NCBI GenBank assembly: GCA_050084985.1
Contig: JBITNC010000002.1
Span: forward strand, 8,742,001 to 8,806,000
Reading direction: 5' to 3'
DNA from: Nageia nagi
Lineage: Eukaryota > Pinophyta
Length of the DNA: 64,000 nt
Positions 1 through 12,321 of the stretch are shown here, one piece after another; the first letter of the stretch is position 1; every line of letters starts with the position of its first letter. Made by a program: the position numbers and the translations under genes. The notes beneath the pieces were generated by a model. That model was given only the letters and a program-made list of their open reading frames with translations. It was not told the DNA's origin and did not search any database.

Positions 1-1833
1 GATGCTTATGCCTTTGTTGTTCTTGAGAAAAGAAAGAAGCTTGATAAGAGATCTAAAAAGTGTATCTTCGTAGGCTATGACAATCAGCATAGAGGTTATA
101 GGCTATATCAACCTTCTTCCCATGCAATCTTTGTGTCAAGGGATATAAAGTTCAATGAACTACCTAAAAAGTTTGCATATTATGAGAACCTTTATGAGGT
201 TGATGATCCTTCTATTACTCCTAACTAGTAAGATTTCAGTGTGGATTTATCACCTAAGGAACTAAACTCTCCAACACAAAGGATAATAAGAATTATGACT
301 ATTAATAAATCATTATTTACCAAAATTGATTGTATGAATGAACCCTCATCCTATAAAGAAGATTCAAAGCACGAGTGCTAGATGAATGTAATGAATGTGG
401 AGTATGAGGCTCTAATGAAAAATCAAACTTAAGATTTGGTTCCTTATCCTAATGAATGAAATATGATTGGTAATAAATAGATTTATAAGGTTAAATATAA
501 TTTAATTAGATATATTGAGAAATACAAAGCAAGGTTAGTAGCTAAAGGTTTTGCTCAAAAATATAAAATTTATTATGATAAAACATTTGATCCAATGGTA
601 AATATGCCTACTATCAAGGTAATCCTTACTCTTTCAATAGCTCAAGGATGAAAAGTTTTACAACTTGATGTCAAGAGTATTTTCTCAATGATTACATAGA
701 TATGGAAATCTACATGAATAAACCAAAAGGGTTTGTTGTGGAAGGCAAAAAATCACTTGTTTGGAAGTTAATGAAGTCCTTATATGGACTTAGGCAAGAA
801 TCTAGGGCCTAGAACAAAAGATTTTAGGATACTTTGAGAACATTAGGTTTTATAAATGCTTCTATAACATATATCTTTATGTGATAAACCAAAGATAAGA
901 TTTGATCTTGATTCTTCTCTATGTGGATGATGTATTTATTATAGGGAAAAATAAAGTCCTCATACAAGACTACATATCCAAACATAAGGCAACTTTTGAA
1001 ATGATTGATCTTGATCTATTACACTACTACCTTGGTATGCAAGTGTACCAATACAAAGATTATACTTACTTCAATCAATCTAAGTATATCTCATATATAT
1101 TGCAAAATTTTAGAATGGAAGAGTGCAAGCATGTTGCAATCCAATCTCTCCTGAAATCACTTTCTCTCTTAGTTTCAATTCTTAGTTAGTAGATGTTATG
1201 GCTTATATATAACTAATTGATAGTCTTATTTATTTGACTATCTCCAGGATAGATATTACCTTTGTTGTAAATTTGATGGCTCATTATGCAAAAGCCATAT
1301 GTTGAGTACTTCAATGCTATTAAGTAAATTTTGAGATATGTTACAGGCACTAAGGATCTTGCTCTCAAGTATGACAAGTTGCCTTATTTTGTGCTCTCAA
1401 GATTCTCATATTCTAACTATGGGGGAGAAAGAAATGATAGAAAATCAACCTTTGCTTATGTGTTTAGCATTGGTTCAAGTTCTATCTTTTAGGCATCCAA
1501 GAAGTAGCCTAATACTGCTCTCTCCACCATTGAGGTTGAATATCATGCAATGTCAGTTGTAGCCCAAGAAGCCATTTGATTGAGGCATAGTATGAAAGAA
1601 TTAGGATATGAACAAGTTCATCCATATCAAATTTCTTTATATAATCAATTAGATATTACTTTGGTAAAGAATCCTATTTTCCATCAAAGAATAAAGCATG
1701 TAGAAATCCAAGCCCATTTCATCAGAGAGAAGGTTTTGGATGGTATTCTACACTTGCAGTATTATCCATCAATCCTAAACTCTATAGATTTATTCACCAA
1801 GCCTCTTCATAAAGCTTAATTCTATAAGCTTAA
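1..1833 (+). pseudogene. Ty1/copia pol relic: integrase tail, reverse transcriptase, RNase H
   Basis: The window opens inside a copia polyprotein. Positions 1-225 read as the integrase C-terminal part (KCIFVGY, then GYRLYQPSSHAIFVSRD). From about 480 the RT begins (ARLVAKGFAQ, later VWKLMKSLYGLRQ at about 760-800). The catalytic YVDD box is intact in a 95-codon open stretch at 902-1189 (LLYVDDVFIIG, then LHYYLGMQV). RNase H follows: STIEVEYHAMS near 1530, the RHVEIQAHF-like block near 1700 and LFTKPLHKA at 1790-1819. Domain order integrase-RT-RNase H is diagnostic of copia. Many in-frame stops and frameshifts make it non-functional. The element enters from the left edge, so gag, protease and most of integrase are outside the window. 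Confidence 0.93.
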
Positions 1834-1863
1834 GGAGTCTATTAGGTTGGTGAAGTTACCTTT

Positions 1864-2030
1864 AAAAAGGGAGTAAATATTGAATTCTTGTTGAATCCAT
1901 TGTAATTTCTTTCTTCTTAATAAAGTTGTTGAACTTTTATTTGGTTTGTATACTTTGTTTATACATTTTTTTTTTTATATAACTATAAGTATGGGCTTGA
2001 AATCTTAGTGATGACTTATAGTGTACCTCA
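1864..2030 (+). repeat. Polypurine tract and start of copia 3' LTR (truncated)
   Basis: A purine run, aaaaagggag at 1864-1873, lies about 45 bases after the RNase H end, where copia elements carry the polypurine tract. The LTR should begin at 1874 (TAAATATTGAATTC, first dinucleotide decayed from TG). It is cut short near 2030, where sequence of a second copy of the same RNase H tail takes over. The end around 1985-2030 resembles 2420-2465, within the LTR of the next fragment. Confidence 0.6.
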
Positions 2031-2191
2031 AATCCAAGCACATTATATCAAGGAGAAAGTTCTTGATGCAACAACTGCAGCTCTATTCATTTGATTTTAT
2101 CTCTCTTGATTTATTCACTAGCCACCTTAGAAACTTTGTTGTGCACACTATGAAAGTTTCTTATAGTAGTGAAGTTATCCTCAAGGGGGAG
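2031..2191 (+). pseudogene. Second copia RNase H tail with polypurine tract
   Basis: This short block repeats the end of the preceding copia pol: IQAHYIKEKVLDA at about 2033-2072, then a decayed LDLFT stretch near 2110, and a purine tract caagggggag at 2182-2191. It is a diverged second copy of the 3' end of the same family, in the same orientation and only about 200 bases after the first. Such head-to-tail partial copies can come from unequal recombination between related elements. No function is likely. Confidence 0.7.
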
Positions 2192-2857
2192 TGAAACTTA
2201 AATTCATGTTTGTGATGATAACTTAATACTTAAGAGGATCTTTTTTACTTTATAGTGTTGATCTAAATGTGTGAGGAACTCATGGTACATTTTGTTTTGT
2301 TATCACTATGTGAAGAATCAGTATGTGTTTGTTAGCACTATTTGGTTATCCATATGTGAGTAACTTATATATGCATATATACTTTTTTATTATTGATCAA
2401 CACATATTTCTATATACAACAAATGACCATAAGTATTATCTTGTCATCTTCATGATGACTTATAGTGCATCATTGATCAGTTTATGGATAGTATTACTTA
2501 GTTCATTTATCTTGTGATTGATATAAATGTTATATGATACATTTAATTGATCTTGTTTACAAGTTACTTGTAGCTTTAATCTTTAGAGTGCATGTTACTT
2601 ACTTCATGTGGGCAAGTATATGGAGGCTTATATGTCAACTTAGTGTTGATCAACTACACTTACAGTGAAATCGGTTATGGTTAATGATTGTATTGTAAAC
2701 TATTTTGTTAAATAGTATTGTAATGAGTCTCAAACTAAGATCTTGCTTATTTCTTAATGATGTAAAAGTATTCATCTCCGCTTATATCTCTTTGGAGGAG
2801 AAATCTCTCTTACTCTATCTTTGTTCTTCTCTCTATGCTCTATCCCAATATTACATT
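2192..2857 (+). repeat. Copia LTR sequence, degraded
   Basis: It starts TGAAACTT directly after the polypurine tract at 2182-2191, as a 3' LTR should. The stretch is AT-rich and non-coding. It holds a copy (about 2420-2465) of the block also found at 1985-2030. The right end is not clear; sequence from about 2760 (pyrimidine-rich, ctctcttactctatctttg) may already belong to another element. Confidence 0.5.
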
Positions 2858-2867
2858 AAGGAGGAAT

Positions 2868-3300
2868 ATTAGAATTTGTAATGTAATATTGTGTAATATT
2901 TCTTCTTAATGTAAATTCACTTAATACTTAAAGTATCATTAGATACCTTAAAGTATTACAGGAATAAAAATAGGAGAAGTATTAAAAATAGGTAAAAGAT
3001 TAAAAATAGAAAAGGGAATACTTATAGAGTAGGTTTCTTCTTATAAAAAGAGAAGAACCCTCCCCTTCTCTAGTTACACAATTGTAATGCAAGCTTTGCT
3101 ATAGGTTTAGAGTGAGAGAGAGAGAAAAAGAGAGAAGATATTTTGTAAGAGAGGTCCTTGAGAATAAGAAGATCTTAGTTAGTGGATGTACTCCCAAGGA
3201 GAGAAGAATCACTTTATATCTTATGCTTATTTGTGTGATTGGATTTAGTTATTATGCTATTGTGTTGATATTAAAATTGCCTTCTTGAGATCTTGGTAGA
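2868..3300 (+). repeat. Copia-type LTR with U5 motif
   Basis: A purine run aaggaggaa (2859-2867) precedes TATTAGAATTTGTAATG, which resembles the start of the LTR-like insert at 26,950 (TGTTAAAATATATAATG). Near the other end, 3181-3219, is agtggatgtactcccaagg followed by gaatcacttta, a block also seen at 27,324-27,360. It contains a short inducible-looking transcript region with ctctagttacacaattg and a GA-rich run at 3113-3136. An imperfect inverted repeat, 2851-2870 with 2895-2914, overlaps the left edge. The right edge near 3300 is approximate. Confidence 0.6.
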
Positions 3301-3344
3301 TTATAAGTTAATTCAAAAAGGGTTAATTTCTTCACAAAATTCAT

Positions 3345-4750
3345 AGTATGGAGGTAGCATATTTGGATATGCTTGTGGTAGGGTGAGAGATACGATATAC
3401 AAGGAGATGGATGATAACCCATGAGACACCTCGCAAGAGGTTGTATGAGGGGATGTACTATCATAGGAGTATGTGGACTAGTTTAAGGACCAAGGATGTC
3501 ATATAGAGGTCCTAAAGGAGGGCTCTTGCTTGGTTTAAGGAGGTCAAGAAACTAGCTCAAGTGAGAAGATCCCATGATGTACATAGGAAGAGACCCTAAT
3601 ATGTTGAGGTATTTAGATACAAGTGAATCACTTGATAGTTTAGGGTAAGGCAAGATGTACCTACATATCCTAAGTTTTATCTACAAGTATAAGCATAAAG
3701 GGCCTTATCAAGGAGAAGATACACTTCCCTAGATAATATGCCTGATGAGGCCATCATGATGCCAAATAGAGATGATGTTGGGACTACAATGGTATATGAT
3801 GCATGGTTAGCTCCCTAAAGGGAGAAGGTGGTGATTGATGGTAGGCTATAGGGTTTGCTAATAGGGGAGGCATCAACAACAACAACACTAGGAGGATGAA
3901 AGCCACAACTTATAGTGTGGCCAACCCCACATGTTCTAGGAAAGGTAATAAGGGATGTAGGAGCAATCGAAGGGGACATAGGGGGTCCTCAATTTGACCA
4001 TTGATTTTATGCAATGATGGAGGGGTAGGAGGCCTATCATGCAAACTAGTCAAGGAGAGGGAAACAACCCTCATGGAGAGAGATATTAGCATTATAGCAA
4101 GGGATAATGCTTGATAGGAATGAGATGCCATTATAGTAAAGTGGGATGCATTGCAAGGAGAGAGAGATGCAATCATAGTAGAGAGGAACAACATACTTGC
4201 ATATCTACATGATGCATAGATATAAGTATGATGCTTGAAATGACTCCTAGCAGTGACATAGAGGATGCAAACGAGTGCATAAAGGGTAGAGAAAGGGAAA
4301 TGTAATATGAAGGTAGTCATACCTTATGTCCAACATCATCTAGTGGTGGATGGCTAGCAACAAGAGGTAGCCAAGGTGCTTATCTTTTTAGGGGAAACTT
4401 TTTATAGTAGGGATTATGGTTGTTAAGCCATCATCGAGAGGGTGATCACCCTCAAGGAGCAGGATGAGGATACACACAACATACTAGAGGAGTGACACAC
4501 TTAGGACTTATCATGCCAGTAACAACCATTCTATGTAGATAGTTACATAGGATCCTCATCAAGCATGCTTATCAAGGATGAGCATTTTCAAGATGCCCCA
4601 ACTACCAAGAGGAGCCTAACAAGAGGCAAGAGGTCCATTAGGGGAAGTTGATGAGGGGGTGGGAGAGATGAGACTCCTCCCAGACACACTAAGGGTCCAT
4701 ACGGTAGAGGGGATAAGACCCCTACTTGAAGACATACAAGATCATTGGGG
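3345..4750 (+). pseudogene. Truncated plant-mobile-domain-like ORF relic (copy A)
   Basis: This relic matches the C-terminal half of the better copy at 39.8-41.2 kb. Shared marks are YGGSIFGYA near 3352 (YGGWIFAYQ in copy B), and NRDDVGTTMVYDAW at about 3758-3800 (RDDVGIILTYDTWW in copy B). Both are followed by a charged, heptad-like region; here ERDAIIVERNNIL and similar units recur at about 4080-4210. Frames shift several times and stops are common. The N-terminal half is missing, replaced on the left by the copia LTR. PMD proteins are known both as host genes and inside plant mobile elements; I infer this copy came from a gypsy element because copy B sits in one. Function of the intact protein is unknown. 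Confidence 0.55.
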
Positions 4751-5455
4751 TAGGCTAGGAGACCATATTTTGATATGCACCTTTAAGCATTTAAGTTTGT
4801 ATACATATTTTTGATGGATATATACATATATTATGATCATTATGATGTACTCATATATTATAACTTATGGACATTATGATATGCATTATGGAAAATTATA
4901 TAATTGATAGATATATGGATTATGTTCATGGATGTACATTTGGTTATATATACATGATCATGTGTACAAGTTTATGTGTGTTGTATGATGAGATTATATG
5001 CACATATTTATGATTATGATATGATGATGTGATTCTTTATATTATTGATCCTCATTATGACATGCAGTAATAGTGTTATCCAATATGTTAATGATGTTGT
5101 TTAGTTACATGTATGCATGGTTTTACTTTGATGTATGGATGGACAATTACAATGAATATATGAATTTAACAAAATAATGTGAATGCATGGGTAAAACACA
5201 TGCAAATAAGCAATAATGACTTGCATGTATGGATAACAAACAATATGTATGTATGCAATCATCACATAACAAACACACATGAATATGGATAAATGAGAAC
5301 ATATTATTTATGGTAATTACATATGTATAAACAAGAACATATGTACATAATAAACTCAAAAACAATATACATATGATAAGATAAATTATTTCAATAAACT
5401 CATAAAATATATGCATATTTATGGTATATAACTAATTAGTAAATTACTTCTATAT
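4751..5455. other. AT-rich non-coding sequence, probable element 3' region
   Basis: The stretch is rich in tatg/catg words with no credible ORF. It resembles in composition the sequence after PMD copy B (41.45-41.9 kb), so it is probably the non-coding flank of copy A. Its right end abuts the gypsy relic at about 5456. Confidence 0.4.
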
Positions 5456-6880
5456 TTCAAGGAAATACCTTTAGGAAATTACCTAAAAATTAAGAAGGTT
5501 GCATATCTTGTTGATCATCAGGGGAAACTTCAATTCAAAATAAATATGCTCCTAAAAGCTCATCATCCATCTTAGATATTTATCTAGTTTCATTGGTTTA
5601 ACAATAGCCTTAAATTGGAAACCCTAGAAGAGAAGTAACCAACAATAGATTTTTCCTTGGATCACATGTTTGTTCAACAAATATATTAGAGCTTCATGAT
5701 ATGTAAAGAAAATGAAGGTAGTCACTAACATATGGTGTTAGAACTTTTGTAATACATAGATCATCTCCAAGATTCTTATTATAGCATAATATATATAGTT
5801 TTTCTTTGAGTTTACCATCTTTCTACTAGAAAAATATATGGAATGATTGATATTTTCTTCACCAAGTTATGTTAGTACTACCCTTATAGTTACCACACTA
5901 TCATCAAAATGTATATGTAAAATTTTCATTCAATTAGGAAAAATAAGAATGGGGTTTGTTAATAACTTTAATTTCAATGTTTCAAAACTCTCTTGACATT
6001 CTGATGACCAATAAAATTGATTATTTTTAATATTGAGGTTATCAATAGGTTCAATGAGGATAATATAGTTCTTAATAAAAAATTTATAATGCTCAGGAAC
6101 CTTCTTATTTCTTTAAATATTATCGATAGTGGATATTGAGTAAAGTTACTATTTTGGTAATATCCATCATGAGTCCTTCCTTGCATATAATGTGACCCAA
6201 TAAAACACCATATGGGGTACTAAATAAGCACTTTTTCAAATTGAGTGGAATTTGCAGTTGGCAACATTAGTCAGACATTAATATTAATGACTAAAATAAT
6301 GGATAAAGTCTTTGAAAGCATCCACCATGATCCTAGAGAAAATAGTAGGAGCATTTGTAAGTATAAAAGGAATTATATATATATACATATATATATTGAT
6401 CCCCACTCAGTTGTAAACATGGTAAACTTCTTCAATGATCTTAAGCTACTTGGTATCTATAGAAACTATCAATAAAGGAATATATTTCTTATATAGCAAA
6501 AAATTTTAATTTTTCTTTCTATGAAGGGTATAGGAAAAGGATCATGCTTATAGGCTTTATTTAATTCCTAAGATCTACATATATTTGAATCATGCTAATC
6601 TTCTTATATTGGATGATCATGGGACTAATCTCATTGGTATTATCAATCAAAGAAACGATCTAGTATTAACCATTTTATATATGCCTTCTTTAACTTAAAC
6701 TTTAACATTAGGATTTAGTTAGTAAGGTCTCTGCTTTTGAGGTTTACATTAAGGTTTAAGTCTAATTTTCATTATCCCAATATCCTCCTTTATTCCTTTT
6801 AACTCAATGTAATATTTGAGAAATAAATATTGATAATATTCCACCAAAAGTTCAATAATCTTATCTACCTATAATTTCAT
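5456..6880 (-). pseudogene. Ty3/gypsy reverse transcriptase and RNase H relic (element 1)
   Basis: Read on the minus strand from 6880 down, the RT starts with LRLNP-type sequence (MKIRLKP, RPY*LNPNVK, VKEGI). IPFILTNAPTIFSRIMVDAF at about 6380-6300 is the MPFGLTNAPATF box, and LLGHIICKEGL is near 6200-6165. The stretch that should hold the catalytic YLDD box, between these blocks, is deleted or scrambled, so the enzyme is dead. RNase H follows (FSSRKMVNSKKNY, then LLNKHVIQGKIYCWLLLFQG near 5660-5600). The relic stops near 5456 and no integrase follows, so the 3' half of this element was removed at the junction with the PMD copy A flank. Confidence 0.9.
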
Positions 6881-7604
6881 CCATTAGTCACTAAGGCTTG
6901 TCAAATTTGGAGATGTTGCTTATTTGATATTGATTTTCCTAGTTTTGATCTTGTAATCATATGGAGTAATTCTATCCTTCTCAATGATTACATATCAGTC
7001 CTTCTTCTACTTCTAAGGTTTCGAGGTCTATCCTTAGGATCATCATAGCCTATGTCATTATTTTTATTAGTCATTGCTACTAAGGGGTGGGTGGTTAGTT
7101 CTTGCAGGTTGTTGGAAAGGATTTTAGATTTTGATAATTATTGCATAAATAGGAAGTTTTATATTCATAGTAATTTAGATTATTATCGAATAAGGATAAA
7201 GTTTTTATAAGATCATCCTGTAGCTCATTCCAATAGGTGGTACCTTTATGGAGCTCTTGTTGTATATACCAAGATTTGAAAATTACATCTAAATTTCAAA
7301 TAAATAAATGGATGTAGTAAAGTGGAAAAGTAATGTTTTGAGGATTTCGTATTAATTTGCACTATTGAATATGGTTTGAAGGGTTTATATTACCACACAA
7401 AATTATTTTACTATTATTATCAATTTTAGCTATTCAAATTGAATTTTAATGTATTTCTTGATATCATCCTAGTTATTAAAGAGAGTTTGTGGGTACTCCA
7501 CCATTGTACAGGAGTTGCTAATAATGTATCATCGAGGGCATAGTTTCTACTTCTTTTATATTTTAATATATTTTCCATTTGTTGTAGGAAATCATTGAGG
7601 TTTG

Positions 7605-8180
7605 TTAGAATATTATATTTTGGTATAACATTGTATCCCTAACGTTCCATAATAGGTCAGTAACTTTTGAATCTTCCTTAAAATCGCCGCTATGGAATAC
7701 TAGTTCTCCCTCCGTTATAGGGTTTATATAATCTAAGAATCCATCTAATTCTTTTTTGATATTCATGTTATAAAGGTCATTAACCCTTAACAAATCTAAA
7801 GAATTGTTATCGCTAGATCTTGGAAAGTTGATGTATGTGTATTCCATCCCTTTATCCAATGGATAATGAACCTAGGATTCATCATTAGAAATGATAATTT
7901 TATAAGTTTTATTATTGATGAATAATTCAAGGTCTAACAAGGTATTGTGGGTCAAAATATCTCCAAACATATTAATAATATCAAATTCTATTTGTGACTC
8001 AACACCAATAAAGAATACAATAACATCTTTTAAAATTCCTTTGGGTTTGATTAGTGTTCCATCCACCATGGTGAAATTTTGAGTAGGTGGTTGTAACAAT
8101 GGGCATCCCAATTGATGCCAAGTATTGATTGACATAATATTAATATTCATACCTAAATCTATGATAATATTCTTTCCCAA
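7605..8180 (-). pseudogene. Gypsy aspartic protease domain and pol linker (element 1)
   Basis: Minus-strand reading frames at 8180-7872 and 7859-7605 form a retropepsin-like block. It begins KNIIIDLGMNINIMS, where the catalytic D-[ST]-G triplet has become DLG, then TWHQLG, and a Gly-Ile-Leu-Lys-Asp-Val segment and FDIINMFGD further on. An acidic linker towards RT follows (ELVFHSGDF). The domain lies between gag (higher coordinates) and RT (lower coordinates) of the same element, as expected for gypsy. Loss of the active-site Ser/Thr and a stop between the two frames make it inactive. Confidence 0.85.
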
Positions 8181-8199
8181 CCTTCAATTGATTTTAGCG

Positions 8200-11119
8200 T
8201 GAATCATGATAGGTCGTTGTTTCCATGATTTGTTAATTTTATCCATGCATATATTCTTAGGAATTTTCTCAGCTTTATTCTAAAGGGTAGAAAATTATTT
8301 TAGCATCATGTTCTCTTCTTTTATGAATTGAACAAAATTCATTTAATGTTTTAGTTTAATTGATAGTAAGTTTGTTAGAAGCTTCTTACAATGTTAATTT
8401 CTTTGGCTTACATTTATATCACATATCTACAAATAATTTGGTATAATCATCATATCTATGATCATTGTGTTGATGATAATAATTATATTTCAAGTGTGGT
8501 CTATGCTGTGGATATTCAAACTATTAGTGTGATGGGTCACCATAATTGCAGCATACTCCTTATCATCCTTATTCTCTACCATAGTTATTGTATCCACCCT
8601 AATAATCTCTTCATATTCTACTTTTATTCCCTTTATTATAATTTATATTATCATTATTTGTCAATGCTTGATATCCTACCACCATGGGGAAATAAGTGAT
8701 GGTACCTTCATTTACAAATTGACAGGGCTCGGGCCTCTTATTAGGTTGGTAGGCCATTAGTTGTTGTTGAATATCATAAGATCTTGGATTTATTTTGATA
8801 TCCTTTTCAATGTTGTTGAGAAATTATTTTCCTCAACACTAATCAATTTAATGGTTTTTGGATCCAAATATCCTACAATTTGGTCCAAGCATGTTAGGAA
8901 TACCTCATCATCAAACTCTTTCTACCAGATAGTCTTGAGTAGTATGCATTCCTATGGTTTGATAATATTTATAGTATTCTAAAATAGGTTTCTTCAAAGT
9001 GGGGCATATAGTAGCAACATGACCTTCCATGATATATAATTGATACTATATTTCCTTCCTCAATGGGATACTTGCAAGCTACAAAGCTAACTCATTTAGT
9101 TGTTTGGCAAGTAATACAATTTTTTGTTCAATATCCTGGCTTATCGCACATAACCATTTAAATTATCAAGGTTGAGATTCAACTTCTATGATGAATCTAA
9201 GTGCTTCAGTGTAGCTAGGAGTATTCTTCTCCATGCCACACCTTATATATGGTCTTAATCAGGAAATAAACCATTCAATATTCTACTTTTTAGTAATTGA
9301 CTCTTGAAGTCTTCTCTATGTAGCTTTCAATATTCTATTAAATTCATGTATGCATTCTCTAGGTGGTTGAACTAGCTCCCTTATTTTTTTGACACTTTCC
9401 ATCTCATCCTCAAGGAAATGGTATTTAGCTTTGAAAGCATATTCAATATCTACCCATATTCTAGTTATTTGGTTTGGGGATGTCTTCTTTATTTCATAAG
9501 AAATTGGATAATTTTCTCAAACTATCCCTTATCCTTGTTAATTTTCTTAGTTTGGTTGTTAGTTATTTAATTGATGTGGTAGTCTCTCTCTTCATTGGTG
9601 ATGTCAATTTTTTGTCCCAGGTAGATCTAGATGGATATCAAAATATTATTCTCCAATAACTGCGAATATATTTTTGAAATGGGAATCATCACAAGTTTTT
9701 ATAACAAGCAATGGTTCATCATGTATTTTGGTAGTTCTATGGTGACTTTCTATCACTTTCAAGATGTAATTCATAAGTCATCAAATTGCATAAAGGGTGG
9801 GGAGAGTACAAAAAAATTTGGAGGACTCCATCATCTCTTTGGTTGATTTGTTAAATTCATATCTTCAAGAGTATTAACTTGTGTATGTAGGTCTAAGGAC
9901 TCTAGGTATCACCTTTTTAATGATTATGGGATACTCATTTTTAGTATTTGATTGTTAACTTCATTGTCAAGTTCTCGATGATGTTCAACCTCTTTATTTT
10001 CTATCTTAGATTCTTCTTGAGGTATTTATTTAGTTTCTAAAGAGGGGTTTCCTTGTTTATCTGGTGATCCTAGAATGGGCTGAGGGTTTTCTTGATTCTG
10101 ATCTAATCCTACTTCTAGCATCTTATCCATTATATCAATGTCCCTTTTCACTTTATCACCCTAGTTTATCTCTAACTTTGGTACTTATTCTATCTCTTCT
10201 TCATTCTCTTTTTCTCCATTTTTCTATTCTATTCTTACTTCTAATTCTAACTCAAATACTTCCTCTTGTCCTTATGGTTCTAACAATAAATCAAGATCTT
10301 GCTTTGGTTCGATTTCTACCATTCCTTCACTTTCTTAAGGTCTAATTTCCTTTCTTGGTTCAAATCTAAGGGTGTTGGGAGACTTTTGCACCACTTCTTC
10401 TACATACAAATTTACCATGAATTCTCTTAACTTTTTAATCTCAATAGTAAGTAATTGATCACTTTCTTGGTTTGCTTATATTTGATTCTTTTCATCAGAG
10501 CTAACTTTCTTTAAAATTTCTTTCAGTACATCATGAACTTATTTTTTTTGCTTGATCCTATTGTGTTCACTATCTTAGTTGGTACATTCCTTATTTCACT
10601 AAACTATCAAAATTATGGAATTCCTCTCAAGGGTAAGGAAAAGCATCTTACCAAGAGTCTCACCTACTCCACTTCCTTTCACTCATATCATCAATATTCA
10701 TTTTCTAAATCTTGATTTTCTATTAACTTTACCCCATATCAAGTATCCCCTTCTTCTTCCTTTTTATCTATTATAGTCTTATTTGGAATTTTTTCAATAG
10801 GATCCACTTCTACTAGTGTTAACATGATGTGATGTGGTATAGTTGGTGAGCTTATAAATGGTCCAAAGAGGTAGTCAACACTTTTCTCTATTTCCTTATC
10901 TTTCTAAATCTAGGTGCTTTCTACTTCTACTCCTCCTTGACCCTGACTTATTTTCCTTATAATTTCTTCTTCCTCTTCAACTTCTTCTTCTCTTTAAAAG
11001 ACATTTATTTCTTCTTTAGTAACTTCCCAAGTTGAGTCTTCTATCGTTGTGGAAGCACCTTCTTCTACTAGTGGTTCCCATTCTACATATTTGTCATCTT
11101 AATTTAAATAGTATTTCAT
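8200..11119 (-). pseudogene. Gypsy gag relic (element 1)
   Basis: The N-terminal third, read down from a candidate ATG at 11,119, is very acidic (a run of EEEVEEEEE near 10,990-10,960), continuing charged and low-complexity to about 9,850. A retrotransposon-gag-type core lies at about 9,400-9,180 (IRELVQPPRECIHEFNRIL, later EWFIS and SYTEALRFIIEVES). Near 8,555-8,529 is CCNYGDPSH, a CCHC zinc knuckle whose second Cys is Tyr. Order gag core, knuckle, protease, RT on one strand defines one element. Stops occur throughout. The plus-strand ORFs in this stretch are antisense shadows. Confidence 0.8.
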
Positions 11120-12070
11120 CCTCTCTTTCCTTTTCTTTTCATTACTTTTCCCCATCTCTTTTTCTAAATGTTTATTTACTCTAATTCAATTATTTTCTAC
11201 TCAATCCTTCATTTTATTAACTATTCTTCAAACTTTCATTTCTCTTTGTAGCACCTAATTTTAATTCCCTTTCCTAATCCTTAATTAGTCTCCATTCTCT
11301 AGGATTTTCTCTCCACCCCCTGATGCTTCCCCCTTTTCTATAGGTAGGAGAGAGCATTAGAGGCTTCTCCTTGCTCAATTAGAAATCATTTACAAAGCTA
11401 AGATAAGTTTTCCAAGAATATTTTCCAAGGTCCTCAAAAGAATTTATCCTTCCTTGCATCCTAAGATACCTAATCCTGTAAAGTGAATTTAGTAGTATAA
11501 GTATCTAATGGATTATGTACCCAATCATCAACCTTTTTGACCTAACCTTATTGAGATATAATAAGATAGATTATGTTATCTTTAGTCCACTTTAATTCAA
11601 GAATTTCAATTTTATTATAGAAATTTTTGAGTTGCCTAATAAACCAATAGTAAAAGAGGCTCAAGATTTCTACCTAGAACCATTCATATCTCTTATCCTT
11701 TGAAATGATTTATCTTATCTTATTTTTATTGAGTCTAGTTCAGTGTCTCATCTACTTCTCGAATTTATTTAATTGTTGGTAGAATAAAAGTTTAATGTAT
11801 CTCTCTAATGGGTTAAAAGGCATTCTTTAGTATGTTCCTTTCAAAATTCCATGGAAAGTTTACTTCTTTATTCATAGGTGTCCCAACAATGGAACTATTG
11901 ATTGATGTTCTATAACTTACACCAATTCTTAGATTTCTTACCCATAAATGAGAAGAGAATTTCCAATGATAAAATAACAATTGAAATAGTTAAAGTATGA
12001 ATAATAAATAATGAGTAACACAATGATTTTTAAGTACAAAAGGGGTAGTTATATTAATTTGAGAATTTAG
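11120..12070. other. Upstream region of element 1, no gene seen
   Basis: This AT-rich stretch lies 5' of the minus-strand gag start and should hold the leader, primer-binding site and 5' LTR of element 1. I could not define an LTR edge or a primer-binding site in it. Confidence 0.4.
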
Positions 12071-12224
12071 TACACATTTCTCTCATCCTTGATGCATTTG
12101 TTTGTTGCTAAATAGGTCTTTCTATTCAATAAGTCATGTCACTTCAATCCTATTATGATGATCTCTAACGATTTGCTTATGGAATGTTACATTGCTAACT
12201 TTCCTTTCGTCTAATCATTAGTCG

Positions 12225-12321
<97 letters not shown>

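Noticed and set aside
3910-4320. Minus-strand 136-codon ORF rich in Ser, Leu and His
   Set aside because: It is the antisense of the Glu/Arg-rich heptad region of the PMD-like relic.
10064-10345. Plus-strand Leu/Ser-rich ORF resembling a membrane protein
   Set aside because: It is antisense to the acidic N-terminal part of the element 1 gag; hydrophobicity comes from complementing Glu/Lys codons.
12226-12318. (TA)n run as an origin or regulatory site
   Set aside because: A simple microsatellite at the junction of duplicated units explains it; nothing else supports a function.
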